Assembly: GCA_020086605.1 (NCBI GenBank)
Contig: JACBWW010000008.1
Location: forward strand, 21,921,780 to 21,985,779
Reading direction: 5' to 3'
DNA length: 64,000 bases
Source of the DNA: Lanius collurio
Lineage: Eukaryota; Chordata; Aves; Passeriformes; Laniidae
Made by a program: the position numbers and the translations under genes. Shown piece by piece: positions 59,301-64,000 of the stretch; within the stretch, counting starts at the first letter, position 1, and each line of letters opens with the position of its first letter. The notes beneath the pieces are model-generated. The model worked only from the letters and a program-made list of their open reading frames with translations, made no database searches and had not been told where the DNA came from.

Positions 59301-62033
59301 TTTGCCTCTTATTTTCTAACTCACTCTGACTGCCCTCCCCCAGTGTACTTGAAGACTTATGAAAAATAGAGCTAGAAAATACTTACTCACACAGCCAAAC
59401 CAAAAACTTCCTTTTCATTTAAATTACCTAAATGGACAATACTGTAAAAGTACTATCTCTCATTTTTTCACAGCCTAGCTTCCAGTCACTAGGGTGTTTT
59501 TAACTTTAAACTGCATTTTTATGCTTGTTCTCAGAGTGACTTCCATGCCTTTCTACTAAACTTGACCAAGTGCACAGTGGCAGTTGTGCATTAATCAGCT
59601 GATAAGACAATTCTAAACACTAAAATGTAACTGTCTCCTACAAAAGTGACCTCTCAGCTGTGTTAAGGCTTAGTTTGCACTGGAAATTGCTTGAGCTCTT
59701 GAGAAGTTTGGCCGAGGGAACCCCTTCCACCAATACTCAGCAGCCCAATGACTTTCTCGGGTCAGGGCAAACCCAGGTTCTCTCTCTAGACATGGCACAC
59801 ACAGGGCAGGTGAATGCCAGGACAGGGCTGCATCACAGGAGACTTCCCAGCCACCTTTAAAGCTGCTCCAAGTGTCACTTCACCCAGAGCTGTACAGGCA
59901 CTCGTTGACTTCCTACAGCTCACTGAAAACCTGGCTTTGAAACAGGCAAGCTTTCCACCTACTGAATGGCTTACTCACTACCCTAGACAACAGTGGCATC
60001 AGGGTTTATTTTTGTTTACTTTCCAGAAGATCCAAACATTGTTACACTATCTTATGTAATTTTTATGAATGCAGGCTGGTGTTACTCACATAACTGAGAT
60101 TCAAAAGGTTGTAAACAAGAAAAAATTTATAAATTAAACAGAGGAATGCCTAAACTAATGGAATAGACAAATTAGTGGAAGAAAGAATAAGATAAAATTT
60201 AGTTTTTATTTCCATACTTGCAGAAATCCCTTTGCCCCTGCCCCACTACCATCCTAGAAGATGAATTTTAGACATATGATGCTAACTCTACTTTTAATTT
60301 CGCAAGCTGAGAGTGAGGAGGAAATAATGTTTTATTCCAACACCTGCAGCTTATGATCTGCTGTCTACATTGGCTTCATCAAGACGTTTTGATTTTAAAG
60401 CTCCCAAAGGTCCTCTGTCTGTAAATGAATAAGCAATGTAAATAGATACAGAAGAGTTTGGATCAGTTGGATGGATCACTTTCCCAGGGCTTTTGTGGCC
60501 AGATATTTAGGGCAGTGGTGAAAAGCATGCAGGTACAGGAGCTTCACTTTTACAAGTAAAACTGACTCTGTGACAGCAAGAGATTACTGAAAGGAGGGTA
60601 AGCTGTCTAGGAAATATGCCTCTTACTGGATCTCCTTGTCCAACAAACTTCTCTTTCCTTAGTGAAGTGGAGCTGCACAAGATGGATGAAAAAGAATGCT
60701 TAAAGCTGTGGGGTGTATTTCCAAGAATTTTTAAATATTTTCAGCTACAATAGAGTGGATGAAGCATTTAAGTTTTACACATGCCAAAAGCAGCCACAAG
60801 TGCCAGTTTCTACTGTAGTGAGCTCAAGGGGATCACAGTGTTTCCAGTGAAACAGCTGATTCAATAAACTACATGCATTTAAGTTCTCCAAAGGTTACAA
60901 ATAATGTTTCCATTTTAGGAGCTTAAAGTAATCTCAATTTCATAGTTATCAGCTTGGCAACTAAAGACTTATTCATTTCCTAAACCTACATACAGCTATT
61001 CAGATTTCAGCTCCTCGGGTCCTTGCAGTGTTATAAATTCCCATTTAATTTGAGAAGGTGTATTACACCATAGCTATAGGCATGCTCTCTCTGATTCTTA
61101 CCTGGTTTGTATGACAACTTTGATATTTTCCCTGCAGTACATCTGACTGTTACATCTTACCTACATGTTATTTTTATGAATTTATTAAGATTACATAGAT
61201 GGAAAATGAAGTTATAAAGTATTTGAGGCATATTAAAATATATATACTACACACACATGCACTATGGCAGAATCATGCATGCTCACATATGCCCAACAAA
61301 ATTTGTGTGTAATTACTCTTAGCAATTCATATCTGACTGAGGTTCCACTATTTCCCTGTGTATGACACCTTAGATTCCCACAACTAGAAAACTTCCCTCA
61401 TCTCTAATCAAACCCTAGCTTCTTACTGTCTCTCTCATAACGACAATACAGAATATTTGCTCATTCCTACTACAAATAGCTTTTTTGAAGAAGAAAAACT
61501 GTTACTGTGTCTTCTCCCTCTCTTTTTCTCCTAGACTAGACAAATCCAATTCATTCAGTCGTTCCCCAGGGAAGATATTTATTAAATCTCTTACCACTCC
61601 TCTTGTTCACCTCCAGGGCAAAATACAGAATATGACACAAAAGGAGTTTAACAAGGGTTTAGAGAAATGTTGAATTGTAATTTACAACAAAACACAACTG
61701 CTTGACTACAACTGCAGAAGATGATGTTTCAGAACAGGGCTACTTGTACCCATGCGGAACAACAAAACAACCCCAAAAACTCAGCACTGATGCCAGCTTG
61801 CAGCCCTCCCTCCTTTTGTCACACAACAGGCAGAAATCACCAGGAAAGCGCTATGCTTTGGCAGTCAGGAAAGGCGCATATGGAACTCAAACTCCAAAAC
61901 ATTAAAGGTTCCACAATACAGAAAGGCCAGTGTCATACCTGAGAGATACTGCATTAGGTCCATAGATCTCTCTCACTGCTGTTAAATCAGCCTCCAGCTG
62001 TGGGTGCTTGTGAAGTTCTCCATCATAGCTAAC
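17264..62033 (-). CDS. PARP8: PARP8, mono-ADP-ribosyltransferase (3' 20 coding exons; N-terminus off window)
   Basis: PARP8 (ARTD16) belongs to the PARP/ARTD family, which moves ADP-ribose from NAD+ onto targets; PARP8 is grouped with the mono-ADP-ribosylating members. I read 20 exons on the minus strand, all with AG/GT borders. Their phases fit end to end: 2148 nt, 715 codons plus TAA. Translation matches my memory of human PARP8 nearly residue for residue, e.g. [42 protein letters not shown], ending [10 protein letters not shown]. Order: N-terminal conserved region (residues 1-104 of this fragment), basic linker (105-147), 22-residue repeat array and Ser-rich tail (147-335), Cys-containing segment (354-395), helical pre-catalytic part (417-519), ART domain (520-715). 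The ART His is residue 557 and the Tyr is 592 (SGIYLSP). About 140 N-terminal residues, the start codon and the promoter lie above 64000. No frameshift or stop is seen, so the gene looks intact. Confidence 0.97.
17367..17975 (-). other. PARP8: PARP8 intron between exons 19 and 20
   Basis: A 609-bp intron; donor GTGAGT, acceptor after a run of T. No repeat recognised. Confidence 0.9.
17976..18060 (-). CDS. PARP8: PARP8 window exon 19
   Basis: This 85-nt exon completes Val and encodes [17 protein letters not shown] then [10 protein letters not shown] and two bases of Val. It covers the late ART strands. Aligning FFFVYEDG with the PARP1 C-terminal strand puts a hydrophobic residue where PARP1 has its polymerising Glu, which fits mono-transfer (alignment by eye). 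The acceptor is TTGATAG and the donor is GTGAGT. Confidence 0.96.
18716..20285 (+). mobile_element. CR1 LINE 3' part, split by a solo LTR
   Basis: A 5'-truncated avian CR1 lies in sense orientation, antisense to PARP8, in the intron before exon 19. It shows the reverse-transcriptase motif [13 protein letters not shown]. The catalytic F-A-D-D box has decayed to C-A-D-A (around 18917-18930), and there are several stops. The CR1 3' region resumes after 20118 (TCAAACCCTGGAATAGGCTT) and ends near 20285. The 558-bp insert between is annotated separately. Confidence 0.88.
19556..20113 (+). mobile_element. solo LTR of an avian endogenous retrovirus (ERVL-like) inside CR1
   Basis: The element starts TGTGCTAGG and ends CCATAACA. 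It is flanked by GGTGG (19551-19555) and GGAGG (20114-20118), a 5-bp target duplication with one mismatch; removing the insert restores normal CR1 sequence. It has a TATA-like CATAAAGA near 19813, an ATTAAA signal at 19982 and a T/C-rich U5-like part. The 5-bp duplication points to ERVL. No internal viral gene is present, so this is a solo LTR left by recombination. Confidence 0.87.
21440..21509 (-). CDS. PARP8: PARP8 window exon 18
   Basis: This 70-nt exon encodes the rest of the insert, [15 protein letters not shown], and then the core strand LKCIALCE with one base of Val. The acceptor is ATGTCAG and the donor is GTAAGC. Confidence 0.95.
21510..22434 (-). other. PARP8: PARP8 intron between exons 17 and 18
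   Basis: A 925-bp AT-rich intron. Nothing else seen. Confidence 0.9.
22435..22511 (-). CDS. PARP8: PARP8 window exon 17, K/S-rich insert in ART domain
   Basis: This 77-nt exon completes Gly and encodes [18 protein letters not shown] then KGSNTSQ, a low-complexity hydrophilic stretch. It falls between the Tyr motif and the next core strand of the ART fold, so it should be a surface loop. The acceptor is CCTAG and the donor is GTATGG. Confidence 0.94.
22512..24492 (-). other. PARP8: PARP8 intron between exons 16 and 17
   Basis: A 1981-bp intron holding a CR1 tail at 23194-23318 and otherwise nothing recognised. Confidence 0.9.
23194..23318 (-). mobile_element. CR1 3'-end fragment in PARP8 intron
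   Basis: AATCATGAAATGGTTTGG followed by GGAAGGGACCTTAAAGATCA is a typical reversed CR1 tail of about 125 bp. It has the same orientation as PARP8. Confidence 0.88.
24493..24562 (-). CDS. PARP8: PARP8 window exon 16, catalytic Tyr motif
   Basis: This 70-nt exon encodes [18 protein letters not shown] then SFGYS and one base of Gly. Tyr592 in GSGIYLSP corresponds to the second residue of the PARP catalytic triad. The acceptor is TTTTCAG and the donor is GTGATA. Confidence 0.96.
24563..25442 (-). other. PARP8: PARP8 intron between exons 15 and 16
   Basis: An 880-bp intron. A GC-richer centre (24830-25210) is open for 136 codons on the plus strand without a recognisable domain; not called a gene. 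Confidence 0.9.
25443..25515 (-). CDS. PARP8: PARP8 window exon 15
   Basis: This 73-nt exon supplies the last base of the catalytic His, then [19 protein letters not shown] and NTRLQ. This is the PARP H-G-S motif with its following helix, part of the NAD+ pocket. The acceptor is TGTTCAG and the donor is GTAAAT. Confidence 0.97.
25682..25794 (-). CDS. PARP8: PARP8 window exon 14, start of ART domain
   Basis: This 113-nt exon encodes [37 protein letters not shown] and the first two bases of the His codon. This His (fragment residue 557, in FAFHGS) is the conserved NAD+-binding histidine of the ART domain. The acceptor is TTACAG and the donor is GTGAGT. Confidence 0.96.
25795..26497 (-). other. 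PARP8: PARP8 intron between exons 13 and 14
   Basis: A 703-bp intron with nothing recognised. Nearby introns are small: 166 bp (25516-25681) and 296 bp (26547-26842). Confidence 0.9.
26498..26546 (-). CDS. PARP8: PARP8 window exon 13
   Basis: This is the shortest exon (49 nt). It completes Trp and encodes [16 protein letters not shown]. The acceptor is TTTCAG and the donor is GTAAGT. It leads into the ART fold. Confidence 0.95.
26843..26910 (-). CDS. PARP8: PARP8 window exon 12
   Basis: This 68-nt exon encodes [18 protein letters not shown] then PLLQ and two bases of Trp. The acceptor is TTTCTAG. The donor is GTATAA, with A rather than G at +5, so it is weaker than its neighbours. Confidence 0.95.
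26911..28215 (-). other. PARP8: PARP8 intron between exons 11 and 12
   Basis: A 1305-bp AT-rich intron with an 11-bp inverted repeat at 27051-27077. Confidence 0.9.
27051..27077. repeat. perfect 11-bp inverted repeat
   Basis: TAATTCTTGTT and AACAAGAATTA flank a 5-nt loop. It is in a PARP8 intron, AT-rich, and may be chance. Confidence 0.8.
28216..28281 (-). CDS. PARP8: PARP8 window exon 11
   Basis: This 66-nt exon encodes [18 protein letters not shown] then EMTQ, a probable helix in the pre-catalytic part. The acceptor is CATCAG and the donor GTGAAT, with phase 0 at both ends, so skipping it would keep the frame. Confidence 0.95.
28632..28898 (-). other. GC-rich open patch in intron, origin unknown
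   Basis: An island of higher GC (mostly 28690-28870) lies in an AT-rich intron. An 88-codon frame is open on the minus strand, with Gly/Ser/Glu-rich content such as [18 protein letters not shown]. No AG/GT pair links it to PARP8 in phase that I can see. It may be a remnant of a repeat or retroviral coding segment; I do not recognise it. Confidence 0.3.
29370..29650 (-). mobile_element. possible LTR fragment in PARP8 intron
   Basis: Read on the minus strand the block starts TGTCCTGGCCAGGACAGGGT and then TTAATTTTTAC, resembling the 5' end of avian ERV LTRs. It is GC-richer than its surroundings and has a purine-rich end near 29370. No target duplication or 3' end was identified, so this is tentative. 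Confidence 0.4.
29838..29963 (-). CDS. PARP8: PARP8 window exon 10
   Basis: This 126-nt exon encodes [34 protein letters not shown] and QMLAFNPR. The acceptor is CCCCAG and the donor is GTAAGT, with phase 0 at both ends. It is highly conserved with the human protein as I recall it and lies before the ART domain. Confidence 0.97.
32735..34815 (+). mobile_element. long CR1 LINE (about 2.1 kb), degenerate ORF2
   Basis: This is the largest transposon in the window, antisense to PARP8 in the intron between exons 9 and 10. It starts inside ORF2 and passes the endonuclease-RT linker (around 33020), the RT region ([15 protein letters not shown] near 33655) and the C-terminal VQRRATKM and LRQLGLFSL motifs (34380-34460). 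It ends in a CR1 tail (ATTCTGTGACTCCACGATTC) at about 34815. Stops and frameshifts are frequent, so it is dead. Confidence 0.92.
35029..35086. repeat. near-perfect inverted repeat (hairpin)
   Basis: Left arm ATATTCTCAAGTAAGGAAG (35029-35047) pairs with 35067-35086, leaving one mismatch and one bulged base across about 19 pairs. The loop is 19 nt and contains GTGTACAC, itself a palindrome. It lies in the PARP8 intron, close to the end of the long CR1 but outside it. Confidence 0.8.
35907..35999 (-). CDS. PARP8: PARP8 window exon 9 (C-x4-C segment)
   Basis: This 93-nt exon encodes [17 protein letters not shown] then [14 protein letters not shown]. The two cysteines are spaced C-x4-C. The acceptor follows a clear pyrimidine tract (TTTCTTTCTTTGTATAG) and the donor is GTAGGA. 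It is phase 0 at both ends. Confidence 0.96.
38417..38446. repeat. 15-bp tandem duplication
   Basis: TGTTTGAGGAGCTCT occurs twice in a row with no mismatch, a recent slippage-type duplication in the large intron. Confidence 0.9.
41253..42580 (-). mobile_element. CR1 LINE, about 1.3 kb, reverse orientation
   Basis: The CR1 3' end is at 41253 and sequence runs into the RT region upward. On the minus strand [20 protein letters not shown] is readable near 42080-42150 and an F-A-D-D box near 42050, but in different frames, so the RT is broken. It lies in the 12-kb PARP8 intron, in the same orientation as the gene. Confidence 0.9.
42980..43014. repeat. perfect 11-bp inverted repeat
   Basis: CTTTATCTAAA (42980-42990) and TTTAGATAAAG (43004-43014) flank a 13-nt loop. 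It sits between the two CR1 fragments of the large intron. Confidence 0.8.
43052..43108 (+). mobile_element. short CR1 fragment
   Basis: AACAGGTTGCTCAGAGAGGC followed by CCATCCTTGGAGATCTTCAA is the recurrent CR1 motif upstream of the 3' end. Only about 57 bp can be recognised. Confidence 0.7.
45981..46010. repeat. imperfect (TATG)n/(TG)n microsatellite
   Basis: Alternating ATGTGTATGTATGCATGTAT is followed by TG units, in the 12-kb intron. Confidence 0.75.
46498..46516. repeat. poly(T) run, 19 nt
   Basis: This uninterrupted run of 19 T in the 12-kb intron is one of the longest homopolymers in the window. No retroposed sequence was recognised beside it. Confidence 0.9.
47982..48077 (-). CDS. 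PARP8: PARP8 window exon 8 (CxxC segment)
   Basis: This 96-nt exon encodes [20 protein letters not shown] then [12 protein letters not shown]. The [10 protein letters not shown] motif has a C-x2-C pair, which together with the C-x4-C of the next exon could bind a metal (inference). The acceptor is TCTCAG and the donor is GTAAGT. It precedes a 12-kb intron. Confidence 0.95.
48179..48232 (-). CDS. PARP8: PARP8 window exon 7
   Basis: This small 54-nt exon encodes [18 protein letters not shown] in phase 0. The acceptor is TTGCAG and the donor is GTAGGA. The first three residues differ from the human sequence as I remember it, while [15 protein letters not shown] is the same. Only 101 bp separate it from the next exon. 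Confidence 0.94.
48233..50506 (-). other. PARP8: PARP8 intron between exons 6 and 7
   Basis: A 2274-bp intron with a poor donor (GTGCGT) and a 17-bp tandem duplication. No transposon recognised. Confidence 0.88.
49053..49092. repeat. 17-bp tandem duplication (2.3 copies)
   Basis: CATATATCTGGTGCCTG is repeated exactly, followed by a partial third copy (CATATA). It is in the intron between exons 6 and 7. Confidence 0.9.
50507..51071 (-). CDS. PARP8: PARP8 window exon 6, large repeat-bearing exon
   Basis: At 565 nt this is by far the largest exon, encoding fragment residues 147-335. It opens with [18 protein letters not shown], passes through six tandem 22-residue repeats (nt 50597-50992), and ends with [15 protein letters not shown] and a Ser-rich tail finishing PSQAA. 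Charge is basic and Cys, Ser and Arg are frequent, so it is probably largely disordered. The acceptor is TTCTAAG before G-TCG. The donor is GTGCGT after a T, a poor site chosen because it keeps phase 0 into the next exon. The repeat part may serve as a set of kinase or adaptor sites, since each unit holds (R/K)-x-x-S; that is inference. Confidence 0.95.
50597..50992 (-). repeat. PARP8: six tandem 22-residue (66-bp) coding repeats in PARP8
   Basis: Units lie at 50927-50992, 50861-50926, 50795-50860, 50729-50794, 50663-50728 and 50597-50662, read on the minus strand. Every unit starts with His, and the period is exactly 22 residues with no gaps. Position 2 is K/R, 6 is R (K in the last), 9 is always Ser, 13 is K/R, 15 is Glu in five of six, and 21 is K/R. 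Unit cores read [45 protein letters not shown] and HKLLSKTYS. The second half of a further decayed unit ([12 protein letters not shown]) sits directly upstream at 50993-51028. Confidence 0.93.
51072..53149 (-). other. PARP8: PARP8 intron between exons 5 and 6
   Basis: A 2078-bp intron with a (TG)n tract. A 14-bp palindrome, ATAACATATGTTAT, lies at 52783-52796. Confidence 0.9.
51873..51887. repeat. short (TG)n microsatellite
   Basis: About 7.5 TG units lie in the intron between exons 5 and 6. Confidence 0.85.
53150..53275 (-). CDS. PARP8: PARP8 window exon 5 (basic linker)
   Basis: This 126-nt exon encodes [18 protein letters not shown] then [17 protein letters not shown] and IFSTLR, ending in a split Arg. 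It is very Lys-rich and looks like a flexible basic linker, possibly a nuclear-localisation-type stretch (inference). The acceptor has a long pyrimidine run and TTTGCAG; the donor is GTAATA. Confidence 0.94.
53276..54604 (-). other. PARP8: PARP8 intron between exons 4 and 5
   Basis: A 1329-bp intron; nothing recognised. Confidence 0.9.
54605..54671 (-). CDS. PARP8: PARP8 window exon 4
   Basis: This 67-nt exon completes Val and encodes [21 protein letters not shown] plus two bases of Lys. The acceptor follows a T/C-rich tract ending CCTAG; the donor is GTAAGT. It closes the N-terminal conserved region. Confidence 0.95.
54672..57507 (-). other. PARP8: PARP8 intron between exons 3 and 4
   Basis: A 2836-bp intron with donor GTTGGT and an 11-bp duplication at 55724-55745; nothing else recognised. 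Confidence 0.9.
55724..55745. repeat. 11-bp tandem duplication
   Basis: GAATACAAACG is repeated twice without mismatch in the intron between exons 3 and 4. Confidence 0.85.
57508..57598 (-). CDS. PARP8: PARP8 window exon 3
   Basis: This 91-nt exon encodes [18 protein letters not shown] then [12 protein letters not shown] and the first base of a Val codon. The acceptor is CTAG. The donor reads GTTGGT, which is weak at +3 and +4, although CAG precedes it and +5 is G. The phase (one base left over) is exactly what the next exon needs. Confidence 0.94.
57599..58649 (-). other. PARP8: PARP8 intron between exons 2 and 3
   Basis: A 1051-bp intron. A 98-codon plus-strand frame at 58023-58319 is taken as chance. 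Confidence 0.9.
58650..58710 (-). CDS. PARP8: PARP8 window exon 2
   Basis: This 61-nt exon encodes [21 protein letters not shown], an acidic, strongly conserved stretch. The first base completes the split Arg codon. The acceptor is TTTCAG and the donor is a near-perfect GTAAGT. Confidence 0.95.
58711..61938 (-). other. PARP8: PARP8 intron between exons 1 and 2
   Basis: A 3228-bp intron. No transposon or RNA gene recognised. Confidence 0.9.
61939..62033 (-). CDS. PARP8: PARP8 window exon 1
   Basis: The first PARP8 exon in the window encodes residues 1-32 of the visible fragment (starts [16 protein letters not shown], ends AVSLR with the last codon split AG|G). The acceptor is a good pyrimidine tract plus CAG; the donor is GTATGA. 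It is 95 nt and enters in phase 0. It belongs to the N-terminal region shared by PARP6 and PARP8. No exon encoding the acidic stretch expected just upstream was found up to 64000. Confidence 0.94.
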
Positions 62034-64000
62034 CTGTCGGGGAAAGAAAGATATCTCGGGCGCTCTGTATTTCACTTCTGGCATCTGATTTAGACTCTTA
62101 AAAGTTACCTCTGTAAAGTATGTTGCATTCAGATTCCTTAATGCCACATTCAGAAAGGACACTTGAAGCACTGAGGCCACTGAGTCTGCTAAGTAATAGA
62201 ATTTTCAAAGCAGGCACCTCTGCCTTGAAGGGTTTTGAGGGTTCTCTTCCTGTTTGTGGGAAGAGAAGCTGCAAAGGACTAATTCATCTGTCCTATTTTG
62301 TCCCAGGTTTTGTTTCTGAGACACTTGTGTATTTTAAAAATCTTAAGCAGGGTAAGAACCAGATCTCCCCAATCTTGTCATCCTAGACCAACCACTACAG
62401 GATATAGGTTTGCTCACTCTTGGTTGTTGTCACACTCTCATATATATACTAGACACAAAATGGCTTGGGCACAAAAGAAGAATGAAACTGTTCTCTGTAT
62501 CCAGCACCCCAGCATATAAATTACATTTTCAGCTTACTCACTAGCTGCATTCTACCCACCAGTGCAATGAGATTAAAAAAATAAATTAAAAGAACACTTT
62601 CCCATGTTCAGTATTTTACCAGAAAAGGTATAAAGAAGTATCTTTCTAGACACCAACTCCCTTTTTTTTTTCAAACTCTACGTGAAAAATGGAAAAATTA
62701 TGTTTGTGCTTACACTAAAAAGCAAAACTTGTGAACTGGTTTGGCTGGATTGTATGAAGTCAAAGTAATTATTATCCTCTTCCCTTCCATAAGGTCCAAA
62801 ATATCTCTTTGGGCATTTAACAATCTATTTATCATCTGCCTATTATTACCTTATTCTCAAGCAAAACTATGGTGATTGTGTGAACCTAAATCTATGTCTT
62901 CACAACAATTAGAATGACAGCAATTTCACAAAAGTCAATAAACTCCCTAAATTTGGACAGATTCAGAAATGAGTGTAGGATTTGGTCTGTACCTTTGACA
63001 AATTTAGAGAGCAAATCAACAGAATGTAATTTATCCCTTTAGACCCACACACATATATATTTTCTTATACAGGAACCCTGCAGAGAATTCATTTTATTGC
63101 AGAGCCACATCCAACTCCAGTACTATTTCTTCCATTTGTACACCCAAATCTGCAGGAAACCAGTGCTGTGACACTTTCAGTGCTGATACTTAAGAGACAT
63201 GCTTTTCAATTCAATTAAATTTCAGGAGTATAAAAATAATAATCAGATGATCACCTTTTGACATTTAAAAATTAACAGAGAGTAATTTGATTAGACTTAG
63301 AATTCTTTAAGTATAAGGGACAGAATGCATCAGCATGGCATGGGCATGTATTTTTCAGATACCAATGATATTCATGACCAGAAGGTCATAAAACAAGTAG
63401 CCTTCCTTTGTTTGGGCAGGCATGTCAGAACAAATTTCCAAGTAGGAGAGCATGGGAAGAAAATTGTTCTTGTAATTTTTTTTCACTTTAGGTAGGGGGA
63501 AATCAATCCTTTTTACATGCTCATTACTCAAAGAAGAATTCTTTAAATATGCACAAATAATTGCTGTCCTGCTTCCTAAGAGAGCACAGCAACCATTTCA
63601 CAAATCGTAGCTGTGGTGCACTTGCCACCTTTGTTGGTCCTAAACCAGATTTTTAAATCAGTCTTATGTTTCAATAACAGTAAAATACAAAAGGAACATT
63701 ATGTGGAACACTACATTGCTCATCACTATGCTTTTTATAATCTATTTTCTCATGGTAAGAGGCTATGAACTCAAAAAGAAAACAAAGCAGTGCTCTGGCA
63801 GATTTTAAGACCACAGTATGCTACTTCCCACCCACCCCTGAATTAGTGCCACAGACATACTGATGTACACAGAGGAGGCTGACAGAGTTTTGTATTTCTG
63901 CATTTTCAAGTATGTCCTGTAGCTGAAGCACAAGAGACATGCGAAGAGAGCCAAAGGCAGTAGCATTTCTGTTTTCATCTCCTGTTCTTATTTGCAAATG
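62034..64000 (-). other. PARP8: 3' part of a further PARP8 intron
   Basis: The acceptor for window exon 1 lies at 62034-62035 after TTTCTTTCCCCGACAG. No upstream exon (an acidic stretch is expected) was found to the window edge, so this intron is at least 1967 bp. Confidence 0.85.

Noticed and set aside
1..64000. tRNA, rRNA, CRISPR arrays or operons
   Set aside because: None seen; the window is vertebrate nuclear DNA with spliced exons and LINE/LTR repeats.

Overview
This window is vertebrate nuclear DNA, most likely from a bird. It is AT-rich, has one multi-exon gene with GT-AG introns, and carries several CR1 LINE copies plus LTR pieces of avian endogenous-retrovirus type. I favour a neoavian or passerine bird because of the LTR types. 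In birds I know of, PARP8 and its neighbour ISL1 are Z-linked, so this is probably Z chromosome (inference).

The only convincing gene is PARP8, on the minus strand. Twenty coding exons run from 62033 down to the stop codon at 17264-17266. Their lengths sum to 2148 nt, and all exon phases agree, giving 715 residues plus stop. The 5' exons, about 140 residues judged from my memory of the 854-residue human protein, lie beyond 64000. Going 5' to 3', the exons encode the end of the conserved N-terminal region, a basic linker, one large 565-nt exon, a cysteine-containing segment, and the ADP-ribosyltransferase (ART) catalytic domain. The ART histidine is split across two exons, and a Lys/Ser/Gln-rich insert lies inside the domain. 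The large exon holds six exact-period 22-residue repeats followed by a Ser-rich tail.

Layout: 1-17263 is the region 3' of PARP8. It holds a CR1 tail (68-130), an ERV LTR-like block (about 2637-3545), another CR1 tail (5454-5893), simple repeats and candidate poly(A) signals, and no second gene that I can support. From 17264 to 62033 lies the PARP8 gene body. Its introns carry a CR1 split by a solo LTR (18716-20285), a CR1 tail (23194-23318), an LTR-like fragment (about 29370-29650), a roughly 2.1-kb CR1 (32735-34815), a roughly 1.3-kb reverse-oriented CR1 (41253-42580) and a small CR1 piece (43052-43108). From 62034 to 64000 is the start-side part of a further PARP8 intron.

The signal most worth following is the 66-bp-period protein repeat array at 50597-50992. 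Every unit has the form H-(K/R)-x-x-x-(R/K)-x-x-S. All repeats and hairpins were found by reading, without alignment software, so the outer edges of transposon fragments are approximate. PARP8 exon edges were set by codon phase and splice dinucleotides and are much firmer.
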